Source of the DNA: Plicaturopsis crispa FD-325 SS-3
Taxonomy: Eukaryota > Basidiomycota > Agaricomycetes > Amylocorticiales > Amylocorticiaceae
Assembly (NCBI GenBank): GCA_000827205.1
Contig: KN832567.1
Location: forward strand, 844,540-908,539
DNA: 64,000 nucleotides
Direction of reading: 5' to 3'
This document shows, in pieces, positions 21,797 through 34,061 of this stretch (positions are counted from its first letter, which is position 1; each line of letters begins with the position of its first letter). The notes beneath the pieces are model-generated. The model worked only from the letters and a program-made list of their open reading frames with translations. It did no database searches and was not told the origin of the DNA. The translations under genes and the position numbers were made by a program.

Positions 21797-23232
21797 ATGC
21801 CCGATGTGTCTTTCGCATCCTTTTCGACGGTCATTGGTGTGCTCAGCGGGATCGTAGCGCTCCTCGGCGCGTTATATGCATTCGCCGTTTATCGTGACCA
21901 TCTTCCGAGTGCTCGGTTGAGGCACCTGGAGGAGTTACTGAAGGATGTGGAAGACCTCTACAAATCTAGCATCGAGAACCAGCTTATACCAGCACAGGAC
22001 TTTCGGGACGAAGTGCAGAACAAACTCACGCGGTGTGTACCCTATTCTACGCGTACCACCCACATCGATTCTTATGCATGCGAATGTACTGCTAGGCTTC
22101 GCGGTGCGACATACCGCCATCGCCAGCGCGCACACTGTGCCGTCAGCCTGCAGCAACAATGGGCAGAATTCTTCAAAGGCCTATCGTTCGCGATCCATCA
22201 AACGTGCACAGAGGTCAAGATTCTCCGTGCTGAAGTAACAGTGAGGCGACCATCGGGCGCTGAATAGTCCTCTGCTCGCCTTTTCTAACTCTATTTTTCC
22301 GTATCGCTCAGACTGTCACCGAAAACGAGCGGTATCGTTTGCTGAGCAGATCGTCGGATAGCGACGCCCCCACGCTGATCCCTGCGGACACCTCTCCCAA
22401 AGACAATTCCTTTTCATCCTCCTCAGAAGATTCATCGAATTCAAGCTCACCTTCACATGCAGATGGTATTAGAATTCTCCCGACAGTATCGTTGATGCAA
22501 CTAAACATTCCAGGGCCAGCTACGCCTACCATTACCCCAAGTTCGATTCCTCAGACGGATGAAGAGAAGAGTCAGGAGCATCCCTCAGATGTCCGCGTGA
22601 CTCCAGAACAACCTATTCCGAAAGAAGCTGTCTCGTCGGGCATGGCATCTGGTGTGAAGTCCATGCAACATGATGGATTGCGCGCGAGGAAACCGTCTCT
22701 AGCACATCTGCCCGAGAGTGCTCGTCACGCCGCCTTTGTCCAGTTTCTGACTGGAATAGCACATTCGGGATTAGGTGCGTGTATTCTCGCATTGAGAGCT
22801 CCCAAGTACGTGCTCGATTGACACGACGTCAGATCCCAACTACCGCACAGAGGCAAGGGGTAAACTCTCGAGGCTCTCAGCATATCAGTTCAGTGAGCTC
22901 ATAGACAATGTCTACGATGAACTTGAGCGACGGAATATGAAAGAATGTACGCGCTACTATCTCGTGTCGCGCTATATTTCTCTAACACATATCCTTCGAC
23001 CTAGCTGCCCCACTTTCGAGTCCGTCCGATTACCGCCCGAAACGTGCGGAAGCGCGTGCAAAAATGTGTACCCTACCAGATCATCGCTTCGGCGATCTTG
23101 TGGCTGTTTTCTTGCATGAACTGCGCAGACGATATCCAGATGTTGCTGGGGTATGTTCCACTCAACTTATATCACTGCCTTGCCTTCCACTGACTTTTAC
23201 ACGCATAGCCATACGCTGTGTCAAACTCGTAA
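21797..23232 (+). CDS. Single-pass membrane protein with coiled-coil and Ser-rich middle, unknown function
   Basis: Six exons: 21797-22032, 22096-22240, 22312-22774, 22833-22946, 23005-23150, 23209-23232; 375 aa. After MPDVSFAS there is one hydrophobic helix (about residues 10-32: IGVLSGIVALLGALYAFAVY). A charged helical stretch follows (RLRHLEELLKDVEDLYKSSIE), then a Ser/Asp/Pro-rich middle and a C-terminal part with FSELIDNVYDELERR and FGDLVAVFLHELRRR. The final exon encodes only seven residues and the stop. Lineage-specific proteins of this N-TM plus helical build are common in agaricomycetes; I cannot name the family. Exon phases all agree, which makes the model strong even without a function. 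Confidence 0.7.
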
Positions 23233-23446
23233 ATGCCACAGCGACAGAGAACTGCATGTTGCATGCGAGCAGTTATTCTACGATGAATATGGAGGAAATG
23301 ATTTCATTGGCAATGGCAATCATCTTGTCTACCCTTCGATCTGCTACATTGATTTCTGCCATGCATCACGGATGGCAGCAGCAGGCGGAGACATTTCTGT
23401 AAGCTTCGTTGATTTGCAGTCGTGCTGCTTCTGTCCTTCATGTCTC

Positions 23447-24348
23447 TCAACGCGCATGAGACGGCACGCCAGGGTAAAATAGCGTCGGATAGGTCGGCTG
23501 CACCGGGTACCGGTAGTATGGGTGTGTTTGCGGTTGCGGTTGCTGTACCGGATGGCCGTACTGGTAGACCTGTGGATGGACCTGTGGCGCAGCCCGTCGA
23601 TAACCGGGTGCAGGGGGTAGCGGCGGCGCGTTCTGGTACCCGCTTTGCGACGGGTGGAGTGCCCCAGGAGGCGGGGCCATCGGCTGGGCCATTTGCCATG
23701 GCTGGTAGAAGGGCTGGTATATTCCGTTCATCAGTCTCGAGATCAAATATCATGCTGAAGGCTAAGGAAACGTACCACGGGACGATAGATGACGGGAACG
23801 ACCTGAGGTGCGGCGTTCTGAGGCGTCTGAGCCGTGGATGTTGTACCTGCAGCGGGCGTAGGCACCTCGAGCGACGGGGGCGACTCCACTGGCGCCGCGT
23901 TCGCCGCCATCGGCGCGCCCTGTGGCGCCGAACCGGGCCCCTTCTTCAGGCGCCTTTTCTCGCGACCCACCCTCCGCTTCTTCTCCTCCTTGGCCAAGTC
24001 GTTTGCCCGCTTCTTGTCGGCCTTTGCGAGCGCTTTCTGAAACCGCTGCTCTGCCTTCTCCTCGTTCGAGGGGGGTTCAGCGTCGGAGAGCAGTCGCGAG
24101 GGCTTGAGCCGAGGGGGTTTCTCAGAGATGGTGGTAGTGGTGGTGGTGACTGTGGTTGTCGTGGTCATCGTCGTGACTGTGGTTGTCGTGGTCATCGTCG
24201 CGACTGTGTTTGTCGTGGTCATCGTCGCGACTGTGGTTGTCGTGGTCGTCGTCTCGACGCCATCGGAGGCGTCGTTGGACGACATCGTGTGGCTGATTGG
24301 GATAGTGGTGGCAGATCGCGTAGGGAAGTGAGAGAAGTTCGAACTCAA
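23447..24348 (-). CDS. Thr-repeat, Lys-rich and Pro/Tyr/Gln-rich disordered protein
   Basis: Two exons, 24348-23776 and 23713-23447; 279 aa (258 if the second Met at 24285 is used). Near the N-terminus a 27-bp minisatellite encodes repeats of the TTTTTVTTM type. Then comes a basic coiled stretch (EKAEQRFQKALAKADKKR, EEKKRRVGREKRRLKKG) and a C-terminal region of PFYQPWQMAQP and YQYGHPVQQPQPQTHPYY type. The intron ends at the CAG before CCC, which is the only acceptor leading into the Tyr/Pro/Gln frame; another acceptor 27 bases upstream would give an unlike Ala/Thr-rich frame. Low-complexity composition resembles phase-separating RNA-associated proteins, but this is inference only. Confidence 0.6.
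24146..24253. repeat. 27-bp coding minisatellite, four copies
   Basis: Four back-to-back units of the type GTGACTGTGGTTGTCGTGGT plus CATCGTC (24146, 24173, 24200, 24227). The first two are identical and the last two differ at a few bases. The period is a multiple of three, so copy-number change keeps the frame of the Thr-rich protein it encodes. Confidence 0.9.
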
Positions 24349-25854
24349 GTACCTGTGAGCGCGAGTGAACGAGAATGTATTCTGCGAGGGAACAGCACTT
24401 TATAGAACGATGTGCCAAATCGTAGATCGGCCACCCTCAGCAAAGTGCACCACAAAACAAGGCAAACATAGGGACCCACAAACGCGCTTTCAAAGGGACG
24501 AGCTGAAAGACGTGAGCTCCTTTGTCTTTTACTTTGTCCAGAACTTATTTCAAGGGAAAGGTAGGGCACGTTAATGTCGGGAGAGCCGAGCGAGCAGGAA
24601 CAAAGGAATTACTACAACTGGGCAGACGCGCCAAATGAAATGTGTGGACTCCCTATGCAATGAGATCAGTATCGTTAGAAGATGTATGTAGCAGTGCCCA
24701 CCAAAAAAGTTCTCGTTCTACGCGTTTCAGCACACAGAGCTTGTAGTAGTAGCGCTCAATAGCGCGTACATATGGCTCGGTAGATGTTCAGGAGACACAT
24801 CTTTCACGAATAAATCGCGATGCGGTTGCACACGTGGAAGAAAGGTCGCAGTAAGCTCCGCTTTGGAGACTCCGGTGGCCTCTCCAATAGTCATGAGCAG
24901 TGTACACTGTACAGGCCTTCGCCGGCCTGCGCTTCTGAAGGTCTGAAAGCTCTTGAAAGCTTCCATTTGCATCAGGTCGACTTGACGCCTACTCCCCGAG
25001 TTGGACTAAATCATGCGAGTGGTCTGGAAAGCCCTCTATGTTATGCGAGCGGTAAAGCCGAAAGAAAGAGAGAGAGAAAGTCGTGGAGAATCGAGGAGGA
25101 CAAGGACACACAAAGGACACAAGGGTCATGGCGTGACGGCCGATTGCCGATTCCGATATCCGGCGCGTTGGCGCGCTGCCTCGAGGCTCGCGACTTTACT
25201 TCGACTCAACGCCAATGGACGACGTTCAGCTATCCACCATACTGGACAGGACACCTTCACAGAATGACCGATGGCTTAGGCTGCAACGTGCGTAGTGATT
25301 CTGCGTACAAATCGACTTGGACTCACTCAGATCCTGCGATAAGTGCGATACGAATGATCACCAAGTGAGTATGACAGAAAGACTTCAAAGAGCGACTGGC
25401 ATAATCATCGATAAAGATACGCTAACATTAAATCCTAGAATAGATGGGGCATCAGGTCAACCGACCGTCTACCCGCGGAATGTTGCAGTCTGCAGGTCGC
25501 ATTCAAGGCCTGCTAGGAGGCCACGTATGCCGCCACGTAGGCATTGGTTAGACTCACTTAGTAAGTTCGACCAAAAAGGCATCTGCCATCGATACACCCC
25601 CGCTGACCTTCGGTACCGGAATGGTGGCGGAATCAAGTTGGCCCATGGACCGCCGGCGGTCGCATACAGGATTCCCTCAGTCACTATAGCACTGATAGTG
25701 CTTACTGAGCGGTGTGTATGCATGTTGACGCAATATCAAGGACCTCCACGCCCTGCTTCAGGCTGAGCCCGAGAAAGTAGAGTATAAAGCAGAGCGCTCG
25801 TATTGACAGGATTGAACAGCAAGCGTCTGCACGTCCATTTCTACACCTGCAAAT
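24349..25854. other. Intergenic, about 1.5 kb
   Basis: Divergent region between the Thr-rich gene (minus) and the serine hydrolase gene (plus). Open frames here (for example 24820-25368 plus) have no motif or coherent splice chain. A decayed gene cannot be excluded. Confidence 0.4.
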
Positions 25855-27684
25855 ATGACATCTAACCTCCAACTCAAAGTCGACGCCCTGATCCAGGAAG
25901 CAGCGAAAGGCGTACTGTGAGTGCCATATTTATCTCGCAGAATTGCTATATTGACACTTCACGCTGCTCGTAGACCGGTGGTAGGATTCCAGGCGTACGC
26001 GCGGGATGGTAGCCCCATCGTGACCTCGTTCGCCGGTATTCAGTCGAGGGAGGACGACCCCCCTATGCCTGTTACCCCCGAGACAGCTGGACTTCTCGCC
26101 AGCTGCACGAAGCTCATAGTTTCCATCTCGGCACTCCAATTGGTCGAGAGGGGCTTGATAGCGCTGGACGACCCCGTCGGAAAGTTCTTGAAGCAGGTCG
26201 ATGAATTGGAGATGTAGGTGTTGCTTCACGTCTCATGCGGCGATATTGATACTGATGAGGGTCGCAGTCTGGAGGGCTACGCAGAGGATGGGAAAGCTAA
26301 GCTGAGGAAGCCAAAGCGCCGGTCCGTTTATCTTCTGCGTCCGTCGTGCGTCGCACTCAATGACACCGCGGCTCCATAGGATCACTCTTCGCCATCTCTT
26401 GACACATTCGAGTGGCCTTGCGTACGGCTTCTCTAAGTAAGTCAATTAGTGATTCTACATACATATTCGAAGGTTGCTTACCGCTTTTGTAGCCCGGACA
26501 TTACTACATGGTTGAACCAAAACAAAGGAACAGGCGACCCTGATTACCAGGCATTCGAGGTATGAGCGTTGTAGTCTGTGACCGTGTAGCTGGAACTCAT
26601 ACCCAAATTTAGGGACCTCTCTTTCGGCCCCTCATCTTCGAGCCTGGCGAGGGTTTCGTGTACGGAGTGAGTCTCGATATCGTTGGTCTGGTGAGTATTC
26701 CACGACTTGAGACAAAGATTCCATTGTCTTATGCTTGCAATAGCTGGTGGAGAAGGTGTCCGGCCTCACTCTCGAAGAATACATCCGGGAGAACATCACG
26801 AAGCCACTGAAAATTGAGCAGCACCTCTCTTTCTTCCCCGAGGGCTTTGCGAAGGAGGGGCGGCTCGCCACGCAATACAACCGCGGCCCTGACGGGCAGT
26901 TTAGTGTCTTCCCGACGCATATTTTCTTCAAGAGGGAGGGACCGTACGCATTCCCTGGTGGACATGGTAAGATCGTACGTCGACTATCGATTCAGTATAT
27001 CGTGACTGATGATGTACGCGCATGTGCACAGGCTTATTCGGCACTTCGCCTGCGTATATACAGATCCTGCTGACCCTGGTCAACGGAGGCGCGCATCCGA
27101 CCACACACACTCGCATCCTCAAGCCCGAGACCGTCACTCTCCTGACGACCCCCCAGTTCGATCCTGTCACCCAGCCCAACGCCTTCTCCGGCCTTGACGA
27201 GACTGGATTCATTAGAGAACCGGAGACGGTTCCCGGCCACTCCGTATGTTCCCCTGTGCTAACTACACCGTGCCGAAGTCTAACACATTCGCGCACTGGC
27301 AGTGGCACAACTTCAAATCCGTGAAGAAGAACCACGGGCTCGGAGGCATCATTATCGGGGAGGGATGGAAGACCGGACGGTCAGGACATGTAAGTGTTGC
27401 CTGCTGCTGTCCCCGGTAGCATCGCCAACGTCATTCTTTTTCTAGTCCCTTTCCTGGTCCGGCATGTTCAACAGTACGTCTATCTCTCCCCGTACGACTG
27501 TGAATCATCTACTGACTCTGGCTCCTTCCTTCTTCTTCCAGCCAACTGGTGGATAGACCTCGACAAGGGTGTTGTTGGCTTCTACTTGGCCCAGGTTTTC
27601 CCTTTTGGAGATCCGCACGCTTTCGGGCTGTTTGAGCAACTGGAGACTGCCGTGTACGAGGATCTTGCTGCGCGTAATGCGTAG
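25855..27684 (+). CDS. Beta-lactamase-fold serine hydrolase (class C / esterase-type)
   Basis: Eleven exons: 25855-25916, 25974-26213, 26268-26321, 26380-26436, 26493-26559, 26613-26690, 26744-26966, 27032-27243, 27303-27389, 27446-27473, 27542-27684; 416 aa. The nucleophile motif SxxK is SCTK (Ser64, Lys67), followed by the helix LIVSISALQLVERG. HLLTHSSGLAYGF carries the conserved HSSGL and the Tyr of the second catalytic motif; WSGMFNTNWWID is the C-terminal motif that forms the active-site wall. No secretion signal is visible, so it is probably cytosolic. Relatives include fungal transesterases (LovD type) and EstB-like esterases; the substrate cannot be read from sequence. All junctions preserve frame, and the fold is complete for the family (about 400 aa). 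Confidence 0.88.
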
Positions 27685-28034
27685 CAATATTTCTGCGACT
27701 TTTCCGTTACACCGTTACACGATGTCGAATCATTATCCCAGTCCGTATGATATGTTTACAGAGAAATAGATAGATGTACTTGCATTATTGCTTATCATTA
27801 CAGTTGCGACGACATGCCCTGAACTGGTCCCCCGAGTTGGGACGCGATCTCGAACGCGAACGCGACCTTCAAAATGCTCACGTGGTTTATTGATTTGGTC
27901 ATTCGTGGCACGTTCCCGACGCGTTTTCAAGTACTGTCGCAAATTGTAATTATTTATGTATTTCGTCGTTTCAGTACTTGAGCACCGTCGACGCCAACGT
28001 TAACAAGACCAGTCACAGCCAGAAACTGAGAAAG
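27685..28034. other. Intergenic between hydrolase and paralogue A
   Basis: Short tandem-orientation spacer of about 350 bp. It includes an in-frame upstream Met at 27978 for the next gene, which I did not use because paralogue B has no matching residues. Confidence 0.4.
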
Positions 28035-30200
28035 ATGGCAAGGCAGCCCTCAGAGCTCCTCGAGTCTCTAGCATCGGTGCACCAACCCGCGGCCTACCAA
28101 AAAATCATACGGGAGGATGTCTATCCTTTCCTCGACGGGCTCCCTACCGATGCAAAGTCATCTCTAGTGGGCATCTTGGAGAAGGCATACGCCCAGTATG
28201 AAGGCATTGGTTTAGTCGCATTCGAGTCGCGCTCGAAAGCTATCGCCTCGGAAATCAAGGACCTCAAGAAACACGTCAAAAATGACTGGCACGATGGATA
28301 TGAGGAGCAGGTATGCAGGATATGTACTGGCGCTTGCCCTCAGAAGAAGAAATTTTCTAATACGATCCATCGTGCTAGGCAGAGATGATGGAGATTATCG
28401 CGCAGAAGATTGCCGAGTGGGTTCCAATACTATGGACCGTCGGCGTCGAAAAGGGTGTCGAGCTCGAGCTCATCCACAAGGCCCTACAATTCTGTTATAA
28501 TAACATCAACGCAGCGCAAAGCACAAACAGTAGGTGCGTAATGTTGGCATCCTTTCGCACACTCTTACATATCTGTACTCTAGGGCGGATTGGGGCGACG
28601 CGGTGGACGACGTCAAAGTCACGATCTTAAACGCTGCCGGCGAGGTGGTCTACAAGGTCGACCACGTGTACGAGTACAATCTGGTCGAGACGTCTATCAT
28701 GTGGGTGTGGCGGGAGCTCCTGCTGTCGGCCATTGTGCACCGGGACGACGAAGCGCTGGCAAAGACGTTTGTAGCGGACATCGTGAAGTTGAAGCTTGTA
28801 CCAGAAATGCTAAAGCGGCTGAGCGATGAGATCGTCAGTGAGTCAATGGGCTCTTCTTGACAGGATTGCCTAGTCTAACATATCTACAGCGGCCCCTGGT
28901 CAGCCTATGCCGGTGGAAACACGTCCGGACGAGAACCCGTGGCGAGCCACCGATCGTGCGCAGACGCGCAGGGACACTCTCATGAATGCGCATTGGACCC
29001 CGGAAATGCGCGCCGCTGTCCCCAGGGTCAAGGCGCTCTTCGTCTCCGACCAGATAGCGCAATTCAAAGAAAAGCCCCATCCAAATGTCTACGACACCCT
29101 CGTCAAGGCGTCGCCCGACCTCCAAGAGGATCTCCTCGCCCACATGCGGTCGTGCGTCTTTCAGACCTCGAGAGTGGAGCCGATGCGTGACGATGACGAC
29201 GAGGCTTACTTTGTTCCGCCGCGAGGGTACGGTACCTCTCTCAGGAGTATGCACCCTGCATTCTATGTCTTCCTCGCTGCGCATTCCGAGGAGGATCTGC
29301 TTTGCCTCCTCGATCTCTCTGAGACGGGCACCCAACGTCATCTATGGGAGGGCCAGGATGATAACAAGCAGAAGGCGGTATCGTTTCTCATGACACGCTC
29401 GAACGACGTACGCGCCCGCACCCGCCCGCACCTCGAGCACGCTCTCCGCCGCGCTCAAGAAAACGTGAAGTACACAATGTACGACGTATTCCCCAGCCTC
29501 CCAGACGCCTGGCGCTATCTCGAAACACAGGTGCACGAGGGCCATCTCGCAGCGAGTGTGCCCTACTCCCCCCCGCCGCCGCCCTCACCTCCGAGAATGT
29601 ATGCGTTCGAGGTCGAGAAAGTGCACAACGGCGTCCACCCGCGCCCGGCGGACCCCGCTCGTGATCCTATCCTCAAGCAGTTCTGCGACAAGGCGGGCTG
29701 GGATATGGGCTATCTCGCGTACTCGGATGATGATGAGAGTGACTCCGAGGATAGATACAGTGACGAAGAACGCTACGACGACGGCGAGGCGAGCGAGGAC
29801 CGTGCGGAGCAAGAGGATATTGCCGTAGACGCCATTAAAACGCTCATTGCCTGGGCCAAGATACTAGAGCAGTGGCCGGATGCTCGAGAACGGGATGAGA
29901 TCAAGGAGAGGATGCGTGCAGAATGGGACGGCGAACCCAACGGCCCAGGGCGCTCGTTCTTTGATGTAGACGGTGCAGCAGATGCGCTTGCTCGCCGGTG
30001 AGTTTATCTCCTCAGACCCTGATAGCTTGATGGCTCACCTGTTTGCGTATGGCAGATGTGACTGGGGCTCGAAGCCGTGCCGCCAAAGGCTCGGGAGAGC
30101 CATACGGCAGGTGTACTACTCCTTCGCAAAGGACGGCGCAGAGAAGGAAAGGGTGCAGAGAGACTTACCGGAGGATTTGAGTTTCTATGTCGTTTCGTGA
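28035..30200 (+). CDS. Unknown agaricomycete protein, paralogue A (long form)
   Basis: Five exons: 28035-28310, 28379-28533, 28584-28837, 28890-29997, 30056-30200; 645 aa. Start chosen at MARQPSELLESL because it aligns with MSTKLPSDILATLE of paralogue B at 60280; a Met 19 codons upstream is also in frame. The N-terminal 250 residues are helical and charged (KKHVKNDWHDGYEEQ, IMWVWRELLLSAIVHR). A central block contains LMNAHWTPEM, followed by a long C-terminal region with Pro-rich and acidic stretches (DDDESDSEDRYSDEERYDD). No known domain, TM helix or signal peptide is recognised. Intron positions 1-3 coincide with those of paralogue B, so the two share a common ancestor gene. The function is unknown. 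Confidence 0.75.
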
Positions 30201-31099
30201 GCAGGTTCCCGTTCATCCAATACCCGTCGCAGCCACTCATGCAGACCCCGATAGTGCTGATAATCCTGGAATGTCCTATGGTAAAATTTCATATTCGACG
30301 ATTTACATTAATTAGGTAGGGAAGACCACCTTTAAATCTGAATTCATCTCTTACTTCTTGAACTTTGGCACACACGCCACCGATGAGGGGTGGGCATCTT
30401 GAACAGCCCTAGCCTAGACGTACTTGTTACCACCTCTGGAAGAACCTAGCAAAAACAAGGCCCGCCTACTAGTAGGCAAAGTCCCCGGGATTGGCCGAGG
30501 TCTGTCCATGCGTGGTGTCCAGTGAGACACAGTTATGTAGACATCCGGGGCCACCACAGGCCCTTACGAACGATCTACTAGCCATGCCACACCTTCTTTC
30601 GCCACCGCAGAACACCTTGTTGAACATATACGGTGGTAAAACGATGTCGTCGGTGCAGATTTCAATTGTGTTTGACCGGCGAGGTGCGCTCGGGTGTGAT
30701 TGCTACGCTTCGCCGCGAGGTTGTGAGCCTCGAGGCGCTCGGCTATGGCGTGGGAATGTTCTCTCGGGACCAAACTTGCACGACATTCAAGTTGTTTCAC
30801 TTTCACTGGAACGCCGCACTGTTAAACTTGACAGGACACAAACCTGGCAACAATATCAGCCTGCTTTCGTTGTGCGAGAGACCATGTTCTGCCGAAAAGT
30901 TACGACTTTGCTCAAGCACAGTGGTCTGAAGCGTCAGCGATGCAGAGACAAGTCGAACGACAGCGTTGTCAATGCCCATTCTGAATTAACCTGTCCTTAG
31001 ATTCCTGGTAGCTCACTGACGATCCTAGGGCAGTCCACCAAAATCGTGCGTGTTCCAAATATCCCATTAAAAATTGAAGCGGCATAGTATGCACTAATT
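30201..31099. other. Intergenic between convergent genes
   Basis: About 900 bp between paralogue A (plus) and SDR copy 1 (minus). Overlapping short frames only; nothing recognised. Confidence 0.4.
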
Positions 31100-31968
31100 C
31101 TAATTCAGTAACGCTCCTCCATCGACTACCGCGTACGTTCCCGTCACAAATCCTGCCCTCATGAAATAGAGGAACGCCTCCGTAGTGTCCTCCACCTCGC
31201 CGACCCTCTTCACCAGAGTCTTCTCCGCGAAATCCGACAAGATCTTCTCTCTCACCGCCTCTGGGAATGGATTCCACAGCTCTGTGCGAATTGCGCCCGC
31301 TTCGACGATGTTAACGCGGACGGGTGCTAAGTCGACCGCAAGGCCCCTCGTGAGGGTCTCGTTTGCTCCCGCGGCCGCGTTGGTCACAGCCCATCCCTTT
31401 GGAGGTCGCTGCACGTACATGCCGCCAGTGAGCGTGATGCTTCCCTGCTGGCTTATGTACGGGGATGCAACTTTGGCCACAGAGACGCCTCCCCAGAACC
31501 GGACGTTGAACACGTCCTTCAGGCCTTCTACAGGGGTGTCATGGAGGCCTCTGACGGCAAGCGCGTCTACAAGAATCGCGCAAGTCGTTAATTACACGAA
31601 ACGAGATGAAGAGGAAGATAACGAACCTCCAGCGGTATATACGAGGTGATCAAATTTTCCCACTTTGCTGAATAGTTTTCCCACGTTCACCTCGTCCAAA
31701 CCTTCTAGCTGAATGCCCTCCACGGTTCCGCCGTTCGTAGGCGCAGCCTTTGCACGTGCAACCGCGTCGGATACTTTCTGGCTGTTGGACGACGAGATGA
31801 TGACATGTGCGCCCAATGAATATACCGCCTGTGCGACTCCAAACCCGATACCTATCATTTAGACATGGTGAGTCGACTGTTCAATGGCATGCACGCATAA
31901 TGCGGACCTGATGAACCGCCTATGACTACGATTTTTCTGCCGAATAGTTTGTCTTGAGATGTAGCCAT
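31100..31968 (-). CDS. Atypical short-chain dehydrogenase (SDR), tandem copy 1
   Basis: Three exons: 31968-31908, 31851-31627, 31566-31100; 250 aa. Rossmann start GGSSGIGFG, then FDHLVYTAGG in the place of the NNAG motif. Next comes GSITLTGG, and then RPPKGWAVTNAAAG where classical SDRs carry the YxxxK dyad; neither Tyr nor Lys is there. The C-terminal part VRVNIVEAGAIRTELW and VTGTYAVVDGGALL is typical of SDRs. It probably binds NAD(P)(H), but the chemistry is uncertain. First of three same-strand copies with identical intron positions (61 nt first exon, 467 nt last exon). Confidence 0.88.
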
Positions 31969-32667
31969 TGCAGAGGGGATAGAAGGGATGTTTGTCGGTG
32001 GCATATTTCCCTCCACTGGATGCATTATATAGGTATACGGGCTGTTTACGATGCTGACTACGATGCGTCTCATCCCTGACCCACATACAAAGACCCACGC
32101 GCAACTCCGCAATGTCCGACCTGACACACCTATCCGCCGCGGAGTACGGAACGCGATATGAGGTATGTATTCAGTACCTCTGTTAATGAGCATACCGTTT
32201 TGACATGTTTCGCGTAGCAGAGAATATCCGACCCGCTAAGCTGGCGAGCATGGGTGCCTGTAATCAAGCCGAAGGAAGGGATCTCTGAAATACTTGTCTG
32301 CCGCTCTCCTCTCACCCCGACGCAGACTCTCTTCGTGTCTTAATGTGCTCAGTTGTGAGCCTCTCATTGTCTCATAGCTCCCAAACTCTCCAAGACAACG
32401 CTTGGTCCACCGCCGTGCCGCCCGCGAGCGTAATGATGGCCTGCACGCTGAGATACGGCCGTGCGCTGTTCGTGGCGGAGAAGAATGTCCTCAGAAGCGG
32501 GCCGTGAAGGTGTCTTCATCGCAAAGGAATACCATACACGTTTCTGGAGCAGATTGGTCGATCCCTCATTTGCCTTCGATGCGAGTACTGATATTCTTGA
32601 ACTTTAGCTTCGCGATTCCTTGCTTGCGCGCGTGCAGATGGTACAAATACAGAATCAACAAACGATT
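31969..32667. other. Spacer between SDR copies 1 and 2
   Basis: About 700 bp holding the promoter of copy 1 and the 3' side of copy 2. No gene recognised. Confidence 0.4.
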
Positions 32668-33532
32668 TCAGGCCAGCAGAAGCCCACCGTCCACGATAGC
32701 ATGCGTGCCCGTGACGAAATCCGCCCTCAGCAAGTACAGGAATGTCTCCACCACATCATCTACCTCACCGACCCGCTTCGCAAGCGACTTCCCCGCAAAG
32801 TTCGCCAATATCCCCTCGCGCGTCGCTGGGTCGAATTGACCCCATCGCTCCGTGCGTACCGCGCCGGGCTCGACGACGTTCACGCGGATGGGCGCAAAGT
32901 CTACCGCGAGGCCGCGCGCGAGCGTCTCGAGGGCGCCCGCGCCCGCGGTCACGACAGCCCAGTTCTTCGGCGGGCGTGTGCAGTACATGCCGCCCGTGAA
33001 GGTGATGCTGCCCTGTTGGCTGAGGTGTGGGTGCGCGTATTTGGCAGCACTCAGGGCGCCCCAGAATCCGACCTCGAATATAGGTCGCAGGTTCGCTAGC
33101 GGTGTCTCGAGGACGGGGAGAACATCCAATGCGCCTGGAGATGCACGGTTTCATGAGTGGTTAGGTATGGATCAAATAGTGCGGAGATGATTACCGCCGG
33201 CAGTGTATACGAGGTGATCGAACTTCCCGACTTTTTCGAAAAATGCCTTCATGTTGACTTCGTCTAGGCCCTCCAGCTGGATGCCCTTCACGGTGCCGCC
33301 ACTGCTTGATGGTGCGGCAGAAATGCGTTGAACGGCATTACTGACATTCGTCGCGTTTGAAGACGAGACGATGACATGCGCGCCCAGAGAGTACAGCGTC
33401 TTCGCGAGGCCAAATCCCATTCCTACAAAGGGTCAATACCTCGCCCATCTACACTTTGAGAAGGTACGCACCGGACGAGCCGCCAATGATGACGGCTTTC
33501 TTCCCAGCGAGCTTGTCTTGTGTCGCAGACAT
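32668..33532 (-). CDS. Atypical short-chain dehydrogenase (SDR), tandem copy 2
   Basis: Three exons: 33532-33472, 33422-33195, 33134-32668; 251 aa. It begins MSATQDKLAGKKAVIIGGSS and keeps GMGFG and FDHLVYTAGG. It continues GSITFTGGMY and RPPKNWAVVTAGAG, again without the YxxxK pair, then IRVNVVEPGAVRTERW and VTGTHAIVDGGLLL. Exon 3 has exactly the length of copies 1 and 3. Reading frames are intact, so it is probably functional. Confidence 0.87.
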
Positions 33533-34061
33533 AGCAGTCAGAGACTAGACGACCAAAGTCAACGGTGGGGATGTATGTGTTCTCTTCCTTCCACTCCGCC
33601 CTTATATGCAATTGACGTTGACCCACCTCGTTGACCCACCTCGTTGACCCACCCCCTGTTCTCAGCATCCACCTCTCTCCGGGCTGTCGAGTCCTGCAGT
33701 ATACAAGATGCCAATATGCGATTCACGGGAAGTAACCACATCCACTTTATTTCATGTTGTACGCTGTCGTTGAAATGTTATGCATCGACTTCAGCTTCAG
33801 GGGAAATTAGCATTGCGATTTAAACCAAACCACTGCATTCGATCGACCCACTCCATTTGCGCTTGACCCACTTGTCATATCGATGATCCACCCGCTTCCC
33901 GTTGAACAACTTCAACCTCAGCTAAGCTCGCAATCAAGATACCAACGGAACTAGATCGACGGGACTACCTATTGTCAAGTCTTCATTTCAATTCAAGATT
34001 CCAAGTCGTTTCCGCCACTTCATCTCGTGGAATGTACACATATTAACTCGGCCACAAATGT
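33533..34061. other. Spacer between SDR copies 2 and 3
   Basis: About 530 bp. It contains three copies of a 13-bp unit (GTTGACCCACCTC) at 33617-33655, shortly upstream of copy 2. Nothing else recognised. Confidence 0.4.
33617..33655. repeat. 13-bp tandem repeat, three copies, upstream of SDR copy 2
   Basis: GTTGACCCACCTC at 33617 and 33630 and a near copy at 33643. It lies about 85 bp upstream of the start codon of SDR copy 2 (minus strand), in the promoter position. Confidence 0.85.

Noticed and set aside
23304-23753. Alternative second exon of the Thr-rich gene (Ala/Thr frame)
   Set aside because: The acceptor 27 bases further downstream leads into a Tyr/Pro/Gln-rich frame that fits a disordered protein better and ends soon; the alternative has shadow-like composition.
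23422-24405. 327-codon plus-strand frame rich in Cys/Gly/His repeats
   Set aside because: Antisense of the Thr-minisatellite gene; the CRGHRRDCG-like repeats are just the reverse reading of the 27-bp units.
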